From: Sulfurovum sp. XGS-02
Lineage (GTDB): Bacteria; Campylobacterota; Campylobacteria; Campylobacterales; Sulfurovaceae
Direction: 5' to 3'
Length of the DNA: 64,000 nucleotides
Assembly (NCBI RefSeq): GCF_023213175.1
Contig: NZ_CP093312.1
Location: 620,001-684,000 of the forward strand
Position 1 is the first letter of the stretch, and each line of letters starts with the position of its first letter. Position numbers and translations under genes: made by a program. The notes beneath the pieces were generated by a model. The model was not told the origin of the DNA and did no database searches. It worked only from the letters and a program-made list of their open reading frames with translations. Positions 26,992 to 35,240 of this stretch are shown here, in pieces.

Positions 26992-28908
26992 ATGAAACAT
27001 ATAAAAAAATATCTTAATCAATTAAAGAGTTGTCTTACAGAAGAAGAGGTTTGGGATTTGATGAAAGGTCGAGTTTTTCCTGGGTCAGACAATTCAAGAT
27101 TTGAAGAAGATATGATACAGTTGCCCACAAGTACAGGATACTATAGTGGTGTATCTATTAATGTGGATAATAAACTTTTAGATTTGGCTTGTAGGGTAAT
27201 CCTTTTTTTGAAGTTGGACGGGGAAATATCAAATCTACCAAGAAATTCGGGGAAGAAAACTTATGCATCACATATAAGATATTTTTTGAGTAATATGTCT
27301 GATCTACACAACAATATACTGAGTTTAGATGATCTTAACGGGAATGACATGGATTTTCTGATTAATCAGCATAAAAATAACTCAAAAGAACTTGTATCCA
27401 CAACTTTATGTGCAAAATTGGGTAGGCTTGAAGAATGGATTATATTTGCAAATCATAAATTACCATTGTTTTTACAGTTAAATGAAACTCTTTTTTTAAA
27501 CTCGAAGCATTATATGGAATTCTATGAACAGTGTAGACAAAGAAAACGTGAAACTGCTATGATAGGTGGTCCGAAAGAACCATACCCACTTAATAAGCTT
27601 AAATATCTTGTTAAGGAAGCAATGCTATATCTTGAAGAATACTCCCAAGACTGTTTATATGCTGCAAAAATATATATAGAAACAAAAAGTTTTAAAAGTC
27701 TGTCTGAAAAATATAATCATGTATTAAATTATTTCAAAACAGTAGCACATAAGTTTACCGAACCTGCTCTTTTGGGGCTTCAAAAAAAATGTCAGGAAAG
27801 CGATAGTGCATTTATAGATGTAAATGGAAAGCAACAAAGAAGTGTTAGAATGGGTGATGGTTTAGTCGAGGAGTGCATCAGTGCTGCAAAAAGACTAGAA
27901 GGTGCTTGTGTCACTATTATTCTAATGCTGACTGCAATGCGCAGACAAGAATTAGCCCGTTTAGAACGTCATCCAGTAATTGAGGAAGGTGAATATCTAA
28001 ATTTTAAAAGATTTATTTACAAAACTGCGCATACTGAAAATGGTGATTTACTTGAAATCCCTATTCCTCCAATTGTCCAAAGTGCCCTAGAATCATTATC
28101 ACGAATTTCAGAAATAAAAGACGGTAAGACAACTGGTCCAATTATAGTCAGTGATTTTAGATTTAGTGAAGGTTGTAATGATAATAGGGTACAAGCTTCC
28201 ATAAGATATTTTTCTAAATCTATCAACTTAGAGAATCCTCCTACACCACATCAGTTAAGACATGCAATGGCTTTTTTGGTTGCTTTCTTAAATGAAAAGG
28301 ATGGTTTAGAGTTGGCCAGATTACTATTAGGTCATGACACAATTCTGATGACTCTTTGGTACATGGGGCACTATAGTCCACTGATTAAAGAAGTGGTTTC
28401 CGAACAATTGATCAAAAAGTCAAAACAACTTGTTGATGTTATTGGGAAAGAGCTTAATTCAGGTAAATTACTGTTTGGACCAAAGGGAAAATTGATAATG
28501 GAGAATTATGAATTTTCGGGTAGTTATGTAGAAGAATTTTCCAGTATCTTATCCGAAACCATGATCACTCTGATAGAAAAAGGACAGGCTGTTCTTATAC
28601 AAAACCCAATTTGTTTCTGTTTTCATGATATGTCAAAAGGAACTGAAATGTCTTGTCAACGCGGGCTTGGAATGTCAGATTTAACAGGTGCTCTTCCATT
28701 ACCCTCAAGATGTAATGGCTATGATTGCGAAAGTGCCATCTTTACAGAAGAATATATCCAAAGATTAGATAATACAATGATAGATTCAGAATTGGAAAAA
28801 AGACTTTTGGGAAATACCTATTTTGTTGACTTTGGTGGTTTTGATGCAATTGATCCATCTAGAAGTATTGTGAATGATTATATTATGACAAAACAAAGGA
28901 TGGGTTAG
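26992..28908 (+). CDS. Tyrosine recombinase, active-type residues (638 aa)
   Basis: This 638-aa protein has a complete C-terminal catalytic set: R317 in LTAMRRQELARL, H420-Q-L-R423 in TPHQLRHAM, G447-H448, and a nucleophile candidate Y457 (LLGHDTILMTLWYMGH). The length and position resemble TnpB of Tn554, which is about 630 aa. A cysteine-rich C-terminal segment (CFCFHDMSKGTEMSC, then RCNGYDCES) may bind metal. This should be the catalytic partner that moves the island. Confidence 0.85.
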   Translation: MKHIKKYLNQLKSCLTEEEVWDLMKGRVFPGSDNSRFEEDMIQLPTSTGYYSGVSINVDNKLLDLACRVILFLKLDGEISNLPRNSGKKTYASHIRYFLSNMSDLHNNILSLDDLNGNDMDFLINQHKNNSKELVSTTLCAKLGRLEEWIIFANHKLPLFLQLNETLFLNSKHYMEFYEQCRQRKRETAMIGGPKEPYPLNKLKYLVKEAMLYLEEYSQDCLYAAKIYIETKSFKSLSEKYNHVLNYFKTVAHKFTEPALLGLQKKCQESDSAFIDVNGKQQRSVRMGDGLVEECISAAKRLEGACVTIILMLTAMRRQELARLERHPVIEEGEYLNFKRFIYKTAHTENGDLLEIPIPPIVQSALESLSRISEIKDGKTTGPIIVSDFRFSEGCNDNRVQASIRYFSKSINLENPPTPHQLRHAMAFLVAFLNEKDGLELARLLLGHDTILMTLWYMGHYSPLIKEVVSEQLIKKSKQLVDVIGKELNSGKLLFGPKGKLIMENYEFSGSYVEEFSSILSETMITLIEKGQAVLIQNPICFCFHDMSKGTEMSCQRGLGMSDLTGALPLPSRCNGYDCESAIFTEEYIQRLDNTMIDSELEKRLLGNTYFVDFGGFDAIDPSRSIVNDYIMTKQRMG

Positions 28909-28912
28909 GTAA

Positions 28913-29371
28913 ATGGCTGCATTGTCAGAAGAAGAAAAGTCTTTAAAAGTAAGATTGAGTTGGGAAGCTTTTTATGAACTGTGTGATCAATCAGTTCTTG
29001 AAAATTATGTAACTCCTAAAAAGATTGCTAGTGCGGTCAACTCGTCAGAGTATGCAAAAAGTTTTGAGACACAACTTCATTACAATTCATTAAAGCAGCC
29101 AGGTTCAACAGAGTTTAAAAAGCTAAAAAAAGCAATTGATGATTTTAGGGTTGAGTTTAAAAAAAGAAAACTACTTGTTGATAAAAAAATAAAAGAAGAA
29201 ATTGCTAATTTGAATGAACAAATTGATAACCTAACAATACAAAATACACAGCTGATTCACCTGAAGAGAGAGTCAGAAAATGAAAAGAATGAGACTAGTA
29301 AATCTTTAGATAAATATAAAAAAGAAAATAAAGAGCTTCGAGATCAAATTGTTCAGTTGAGAAAAAAATAA
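28913..29371 (+). CDS. Small coiled-coil accessory protein (TnpC/GmtX-like by position)
   Basis: This 152-aa protein has a globular N-terminus (about 1-75, KVRLSWEAFYELCDQSVLENYVTPKKIASAV). Residues 80-152 are a long coiled coil (EEIANLNEQIDNLTIQNTQLIHLKRESENEK). It lies between the second and third recombinases and overlaps the third start by one base (TAATG). Tn554 has a small third protein, TnpC, that helps orient recombination, and Gamma-Mobile-Trio islands have a small third protein. Equivalence is inferred from position and size only. Confidence 0.65.
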   Translation: MAALSEEEKSLKVRLSWEAFYELCDQSVLENYVTPKKIASAVNSSEYAKSFETQLHYNSLKQPGSTEFKKLKKAIDDFRVEFKKRKLLVDKKIKEEIANLNEQIDNLTIQNTQLIHLKRESENEKNETSKSLDKYKKENKELRDQIVQLRKK

Positions 29372-30756
29372 TGACTATTACTTATAAGACATATCCTCAT
29401 CCTGATTCAGATATAAAAAGAAATCTTACTGTTATTTTTGTGAATAATAAACTTGATATTCCATCTACTGAATTTTTATTGAATGAGGTGAGGCATGGAG
29501 GAAGGTGTGGTGGAGTTGCAGCCGAGTCTGTTCACAGGGATAAAGCAATTAAAATCGGTGAAATGTATAGACATCTTCATTCTATAGGAAAAGATTGGAG
29601 AAGTGCATTTGAAATTGATTTTATAAGGATTAGAAATGCAATGTTGTGTTGGGATGCTAATGACAATAAAGCATATGATGACTATGAATATAAACATATA
29701 AGCAACAATGCGATGAATAGTAAAATCAACATATGGTACAAGTTTTATAAATATATGGAAAATATTGATGAGCCATTTGATTTAGTGATGACAACTAAAA
29801 AAGTAAAAGTTAAAAAAAGACATGGTGGGGTGCTGAAACATTTAGATGATGAGTATGAAATAATAGAGATCTGGACGATTAAAGTTAAACCTGATCCAGA
29901 AAAATATGTCTATCATGCTCTTCCTAGGTTTGATTATCATCATTTTGAAAAAGAATTAGAGAAAATTGATATCGTATATGCGATGATTGCACATTTTATG
30001 GTTGAAACTGGATTGCGAATAAAACCAACAGTAAAAGTAAGAGAAGATAGTTTTAGAAATTATTTAATTGATATTAATAAGGGTAAATCAATTGACGAAA
30101 AAAGATCTCACCTACAAGATAACTTTAGAAAAATGAGTTACGTGGCCAAAGGTGGTTTAGTGAAAAATTGTGATCTCCCAATAAGAACTATAATTAATAT
30201 AAAAGAAAAATACCTTTCACGTGTTTATCCTATTCGAAAAAAATTACATAGTGATAAGTATAGTGATCGTCCTGAAAAGCTTGATGAAAATGCAATGTGG
30301 ATACTTGAAAATGGGCGAATAGTAAATGAAGGTGATATTAGAAGGGCATTTAAACAAGCTTCAGAAGTAATTGGGTACACAGTTGAAGTTATTACTCCCC
30401 ATTGGCTAAGACATACGTTTGCAACTTGGATACTAATAGATTACTTTCAAAAGATGGAAATTCCCTTTACAGGTACAGGGGTAACCCCAGATGTTATGGC
30501 TATGGGAATATTGGCAGAAAAGCTCGGTCAGGTAAATCCTGAAACAGCTCTAATATATACAAGAACAGCCTTTAAAATGATGGTCGGTATGACAAGTAAA
30601 GGACCTATTATGTCTTTTAGGAATTTCAGCAAAGATAAAAGGGCTCAAGAAATTGTTGAATGCCTAGCAAGAGATGAATTTGGTAAAGATTTTGATACTG
30701 AAATATTTGATGTCTTCAAATATGCAGAATCTAAAGGTATAGTGGTAGACTATTAA
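29371..30756 (+). CDS. Third tyrosine recombinase (461 aa)
   Basis: This 461-aa protein has R216 in VETGLRIKPTV, the box H344-W-L-R-H348 in TPHWLRHTFA, G386-Q387 where most members have G-H, and Y396 (ETALIYTRTAF) as nucleophile. The motif spacing is regular, so it is probably active. The N-terminal 200 residues form a core-binding region. It ends the four-gene recombination operon, 28 bp before the thioredoxin-like gene, which probably belongs to the same transcript. Confidence 0.85.
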   Translation: MTITYKTYPHPDSDIKRNLTVIFVNNKLDIPSTEFLLNEVRHGGRCGGVAAESVHRDKAIKIGEMYRHLHSIGKDWRSAFEIDFIRIRNAMLCWDANDNKAYDDYEYKHISNNAMNSKINIWYKFYKYMENIDEPFDLVMTTKKVKVKKRHGGVLKHLDDEYEIIEIWTIKVKPDPEKYVYHALPRFDYHHFEKELEKIDIVYAMIAHFMVETGLRIKPTVKVREDSFRNYLIDINKGKSIDEKRSHLQDNFRKMSYVAKGGLVKNCDLPIRTIINIKEKYLSRVYPIRKKLHSDKYSDRPEKLDENAMWILENGRIVNEGDIRRAFKQASEVIGYTVEVITPHWLRHTFATWILIDYFQKMEIPFTGTGVTPDVMAMGILAEKLGQVNPETALIYTRTAFKMMVGMTSKGPIMSFRNFSKDKRAQEIVECLARDEFGKDFDTEIFDVFKYAESKGIVVDY

Positions 30757-30784
30757 AAAATATTCTCATTATAAAGGCATGTAT

Positions 30785-31303
30785 ATGCAAAAATTCAACT
30801 TGAAAATAAAAAAACTTTTTCAAGAAATAGTTTTGGCACTACTTATAATTTTTGTTGTAAGCAATATCATAAGTTATATACGTAAACCAGCACTACCTAG
30901 TGAAGAAATACCTACCATTGAATTGAAAACGATTCATGGACAAAGTGTTGATATGGCGTCATATAGTGGAAAGCCATTAATAATACATATTTGGGCTACC
31001 TGGTGTCCGACTTGTCGTATGGAAAACTCTAATATTGAGCAGATATCAAGTAAGTATAATGTGTTGACTATTGCAGTGAAGTCAGGCAGTAATGAGAAAC
31101 TACAAAAATATATGACTGAGAATAAGTTTTCTTTTCTAGTTGTTAATGACAGTAATGGGGACTTAGCGTCAAAATTGAACATTGAAGTGTTTCCCACAAC
31201 TTTGATATACGACAGTGAACATAAATTAAAATTTATTGAGACGGGTTATACAACAACAGCTGGATTGTTAGCCCGCATGGCGTATTTAAATAATGTTGAT
31301 TAG
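30785..31303 (+). CDS. Membrane-anchored TlpA/thioredoxin-like protein, intact homologue of the interrupted host gene
   Basis: The start at 30785 (172 aa) has AAAGG at seven bases, better than the ATG at 30779. It has a membrane anchor (IVLALLIIFVVSNIISYI) and the redox motif CPTC in IHIWATWCPTCRMEN. The C-terminus (IEVFPTTLIYD, GYTTTAGLLARM) matches the split host protein. By eye the two are similar throughout, roughly half identical. It could substitute for the disrupted gene. The role would be periplasmic disulfide reduction or maturation of cytochromes or copper proteins. Confidence 0.88.
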   Translation: MQKFNLKIKKLFQEIVLALLIIFVVSNIISYIRKPALPSEEIPTIELKTIHGQSVDMASYSGKPLIIHIWATWCPTCRMENSNIEQISSKYNVLTIAVKSGSNEKLQKYMTENKFSFLVVNDSNGDLASKLNIEVFPTTLIYDSEHKLKFIETGYTTTAGLLARMAYLNNVD

Positions 31304-31387
31304 ATATTAGGAGTAGTTGTATAGGTAAAAGTAAATAAAGATAAGATACAATTAATCTAATCTTAAAGTGGGAAGGTAGAGCTATAT

Positions 31388-32944
31388 ATGGTCAAAAAAC
31401 TTGATTTAGAAACTTTAGAGTCCTGGTTATGGGATTCTGCAAATTTACTGCGTGGACACATTGACAGCTCCGATTTTAAAAACTACATTTTTGGTCTTCT
31501 TTTTTTAAAACGTGCTAGTGATCAGTTTTTTGAAGAGGCAGAGATTGCTGCTAATGAAGAAGGGATCACTGTTGAGGAAGCGATTGAAGATGAAGATTTT
31601 CACCGTTTTTTTATTCCTCAAGTTGCCTGGTGGCGTGAGATAACTAAGAAGACTGAGAATATTGGTCAGACTATCGATAAAGCTTTTTCAGCTATTGAAG
31701 AGTATAACAGTTCTCTTGAAGGTGTAATGACAGCAGTTCACTTTGGGGATAGTGAAAAGCTTCCTGATAAACTACTTTCTCGTTTGTTGCAACACTTTAA
31801 TAAGCATTCCCTTGCAAATTCGAATCTTGAGAATCCTGATATTCTTGGTAATGCCTATGAGTACTTGATCCGAGAGTTTGCTGATGATGCTGGGAAAAAG
31901 GGTGGAGAGTTTTATACACCTAAGGAAGTTGTGCAGCTATTGGTGAAATTGATCAAGCCCGAAGCTGGTAATTCGATCTATGATCCTACGTGTGGCTCTG
32001 GTGGTATGCTGATTCAATCAGCACACTACATTGCTGAACATGGTGGAATGGTTGGCGAGTTTGTTGACTGTACTCTTAAAGGACAAGAAAAGAACCTTGG
32101 AACGTGGGCGATCTGTAAAATAAATATGATTGTACATAACTTCAAAGATTCAGATATCAGGAAAGGTGATACTCTTGGATCCCCAAAGCATATTGTCAAT
32201 GGTGAACTTGAAACCTTTGATAGGGTAATTGCCAATCCGCCGTTCAGTTTGAGCCAATGGTGGGAAGCTGCAGAAGTAGATGTTAAAACAGATGCAAAAG
32301 GGAAGCCTATCTCCCCAAAATATAATGATATTGTGAGTGACGAGTATGGACGCTTTAAGTATGGTATTCCTCCACGTGGATATGGGGATATGGCCTTCTT
32401 GCAGCACATGATTAGTGTGTTGAAACACGACGGGAAAATGGGGGTCGTTCTTCCACATGGAGTTCTTTTTAGAAGTGGCAGTGAAGGCAAGATTCGTGAT
32501 GGCCTTTTAAAAGACGATCTAATCGAAGCGATTGTGGGGCTTCCAGAAAAGCTTTTTTATAATGCTGGTATTGCAGCAAGTATTATTATAATTAATAAAT
32601 CAAAGCCTAAATCATTGAAAGATAAGGTGATTTTCATTGATGCTTCGAATGAGTATAAAGAGGGATCAAATCAAAACACACTAATGACTGAGAATATCGA
32701 AAAGATTGTAAGCTCATATGATGCACTTGAGGATATTGATAGATATATGCGTATCGTACCAATGGATGAGATTGTTAAGAATGATTGTAATCTTAATATC
32801 CCCCGTTACATTGATACCTCTGAAGACGAAGATATAGTTGATATCGAAGAGACACTTGGACATATTGAAGAACTTAAGACGATAGAGAAAGAGATTGATG
32901 AAAAACTCAACACTTACCTAAAAGAGCTAGGGTTTGTTTTATGA
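31388..32944 (+). CDS. hsdM: Type I restriction-modification methyltransferase subunit HsdM
   Basis: This 518-aa protein has the N-6 adenine methyltransferase signatures: FYTPKEVVQLL, the SAM site DPTCGSGG (199-206) and NPPF at 283-286. The N-terminal HsdM domain (LETLESWLWDSANLLRGHIDSSDFKNYIFGLLFLKR) is typical. It pairs with HsdS to methylate the recognition sequence. The gene starts a six-gene operon where every junction overlaps by 1-4 bases. An 84-bp gap upstream holds a likely promoter (TACAAT-type -10) and AAGGTAGAG RBS. Confidence 0.97.
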   Translation: MVKKLDLETLESWLWDSANLLRGHIDSSDFKNYIFGLLFLKRASDQFFEEAEIAANEEGITVEEAIEDEDFHRFFIPQVAWWREITKKTENIGQTIDKAFSAIEEYNSSLEGVMTAVHFGDSEKLPDKLLSRLLQHFNKHSLANSNLENPDILGNAYEYLIREFADDAGKKGGEFYTPKEVVQLLVKLIKPEAGNSIYDPTCGSGGMLIQSAHYIAEHGGMVGEFVDCTLKGQEKNLGTWAICKINMIVHNFKDSDIRKGDTLGSPKHIVNGELETFDRVIANPPFSLSQWWEAAEVDVKTDAKGKPISPKYNDIVSDEYGRFKYGIPPRGYGDMAFLQHMISVLKHDGKMGVVLPHGVLFRSGSEGKIRDGLLKDDLIEAIVGLPEKLFYNAGIAASIIIINKSKPKSLKDKVIFIDASNEYKEGSNQNTLMTENIEKIVSSYDALEDIDRYMRIVPMDEIVKNDCNLNIPRYIDTSEDEDIVDIEETLGHIEELKTIEKEIDEKLNTYLKELGFVL

Positions 32945-34200
32945 GTGTCCGTGAAGGGTATAAAAATACTGAGCTTGGCGAGATTCCAGATAATTGGGAA
33001 ATAGTTACTTTGGAATCTGTACTTGAAAGGTTTCAAAATGGTTGTGCTTTTTCTTCAGAAGGTTATGTTGAAAGTGGCATTCCTATAGTGTCAATGGCAA
33101 ATATTTCTTTAAAGGGAATATTCCAATACGACTATACAAAAGCAAAATATTGGAATGAGTCTGAACTAGATAGGTTAACACAATATCAACTGAAAAAAGG
33201 TTCATTATTAATAGCTATGACAGATGTCACTCCTGATAAAAATTTAATTGGACGCATGGCTGTTATAGATATTGACGATCTGTTTCTTTTAAATCAACGA
33301 GTTGGCTTATTGCAAACAAAACCAAATATAAATCGAAAGTTTTTATCTGAATATGGAAATTTTTCAATCTGGAGAAAATATTGTAAAAATGTAGCTGCTT
33401 CAGGTGCTCAAGCAAATATTTCTACAAAAGATATTAAAAATGGACTAATCCCAGTTCCTCCTCTCAAGGAACAGCAAAAAATTGCTGATATCCTAAGTAC
33501 TGTTGATCAAAAAATTAATTTGATTAATACTAAGATTAAAGAGGCTGAAATCTTGAAAAAAGGGCTTATGCAGAAGCTTTTGTCAGAAGGAATCGGGCAT
33601 ATTAAGTTTAAGGAAAGTGAGATTGGGCAGGTCCCTATTGAGTGGGAAGTATTGGCATTAAGTGAATTTGCTAAGATCAATATGGGACAATCTCCAGTTT
33701 CGAAATTTGTAAATGAAGAAGGTGAAGGCATCCCTTTTGCACAAGGTAATTCTGAATTTACACAAAAATACTTCACGCACACAAGCAAATATTGTATACA
33801 GCCAAAAAAGGTGGCACAACAAGGAGATATCCTTTTTAGTGTTCGTGCACCAGTGGGTGACATTAACATTGCAGCGTTTGATATATGTATAGGGCGGGGT
33901 TTAGCTAGTTTAAGAGCAAAAAATAATGAGCAAGAATATCTCTATCAACTTCTGATGAAATTGGCTCAAAGATTGAATCAATCTGCTCAAGGAAGTACAT
34001 TCACAGCAATCAATAAATCAGATCTTGAAAAGCTAAAAATTGCTGTCCCACCTCTTGAAGAGCAAAAGAGAATTGCAGACATTCTTTTTACAGCCGATAA
34101 AAAAATTGAAACACTTCGAACAAAAAAAGAATTATTTGGAGCACTAAAGAAAGGACTTGTACAAAAACTTATAACAGGCGAAGTGAGGGTAAATAGTTAA
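32941..34200 (+). CDS. hsdS: Type I restriction-modification specificity subunit HsdS
   Basis: This 419-aa protein has two target-recognition domains, beginning KNTELGEIPDNWEIVTL and ESEIGQVPIEWEVLALS. They are separated by a conserved coiled coil (PPLKEQQKIADILSTVDQKI) and end with a second one (PPLEEQKRIADILFTADKKI). That is the standard bipartite type I arrangement. The recognised sequence is not predictable. Start overlaps hsdM by four bases (ATGA); its end overlaps the SIR2-like gene by one (TAATG). Confidence 0.96.
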   Translation: MSVREGYKNTELGEIPDNWEIVTLESVLERFQNGCAFSSEGYVESGIPIVSMANISLKGIFQYDYTKAKYWNESELDRLTQYQLKKGSLLIAMTDVTPDKNLIGRMAVIDIDDLFLLNQRVGLLQTKPNINRKFLSEYGNFSIWRKYCKNVAASGAQANISTKDIKNGLIPVPPLKEQQKIADILSTVDQKINLINTKIKEAEILKKGLMQKLLSEGIGHIKFKESEIGQVPIEWEVLALSEFAKINMGQSPVSKFVNEEGEGIPFAQGNSEFTQKYFTHTSKYCIQPKKVAQQGDILFSVRAPVGDINIAAFDICIGRGLASLRAKNNEQEYLYQLLMKLAQRLNQSAQGSTFTAINKSDLEKLKIAVPPLEEQKRIADILFTADKKIETLRTKKELFGALKKGLVQKLITGEVRVNS

Positions 34201-35240
34201 TGGCTTCTTTACCTGCGACAAATGGGAAAAATGTAATTGCGCCGCACACTGTCATCTTGGGAGCTGGAGCAAGTATTGCAATGACAAGATTAAATGCAGA
34301 AAAATTTGGAAAAGAATTGCCTTCTATGGATAATTTAGTAGAAAAGGTTGGACTTGCTCCACTACTTGATAAGAATGGTATTGATTATTATGGCAAAAAC
34401 TTTGAGTCACTTTTTTCGGAGATTAAAGAAGATCTTTCAAAAGAGGAAATTGCACAACAAATTGAAAAACAAATTTATGACTATTTTGCAAATATGGAAA
34501 TTTCTGATGAACTTACAATTTATGATTATTTAGTCATGTCTTTAAGCAATAATGATGCGATCGCTACATTTAATTGGGATCCTTTTCTGATTCAAGCATT
34601 AGCCCGTTGCAGTAGGTTTACTCATAATTTACCTAGAGTAATTCATTTACACGGAAATACGGGTCTTGGCGTATGCTATGATGACAGTGTAGTTGGACAT
34701 ATAAATGCATTATGTAGTACTTGTAAAAACCCTTTTGAACCTACTAAACTACTGTACCCTATAGGGAAAAAAGACTATACATCTGATCCATTGATTAAAA
34801 ATGAATGGGAGATATTAAAAGCCTATATAGAAGAATCTTTTTATATAACAATTTTTGGATATAGCGCTCCTGTTTCTGATATTGAAGCAAAAACCTTATT
34901 ATTAGAGGTTTGGGAAAAAAATGCTTCAAAAGGACTTGCACAAATTGAGATAGTTGATATTAAGTCTAAAGAAGATCTTTATGAAACATGGCAAGATTTT
35001 ATAGTACGTGACCACTATTATGTTTCGAATAATATATTTGATAGTTATTTATTTCGATATCCTAGACGGTCATGCGCAGCTTTTTTTGAAATGGTGGGAA
35101 TGCTAAGACCAAAAAAACCAAATCCATTTCCAAAATTAATGACTGTTGAAGAACTTTATCATTGGGCCAAACCATTAATTGATGAAGAAGAAAGTGGTGT
35201 TAAGTATAGTTTTAATGTTTTAAAAGGGGAGACAAAATGA
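34200..35240 (+). CDS. SIR2-like NADase-type protein, embedded in the restriction operon
   Basis: This 346-aa protein shows the SIR2 nucleotide-binding start VILGAGASIA (GAGAS at 21-25), FNWDP near 124, HLHGN at 149-153 (candidate catalytic histidine) and FGYSAPVSD, as in defence SIR2 domains that break down NAD+. It has no classical deacetylase zinc set; only one CxxC pair (CSTC) is visible. Both junctions overlap neighbours, so it is translated with hsdS and the ATPase gene. Together with the next gene it is likely an abortive-infection-type module. The trigger is unknown. Confidence 0.8.
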   Translation: MASLPATNGKNVIAPHTVILGAGASIAMTRLNAEKFGKELPSMDNLVEKVGLAPLLDKNGIDYYGKNFESLFSEIKEDLSKEEIAQQIEKQIYDYFANMEISDELTIYDYLVMSLSNNDAIATFNWDPFLIQALARCSRFTHNLPRVIHLHGNTGLGVCYDDSVVGHINALCSTCKNPFEPTKLLYPIGKKDYTSDPLIKNEWEILKAYIEESFYITIFGYSAPVSDIEAKTLLLEVWEKNASKGLAQIEIVDIKSKEDLYETWQDFIVRDHYYVSNNIFDSYLFRYPRRSCAAFFEMVGMLRPKKPNPFPKLMTVEELYHWAKPLIDEEESGVKYSFNVLKGETK

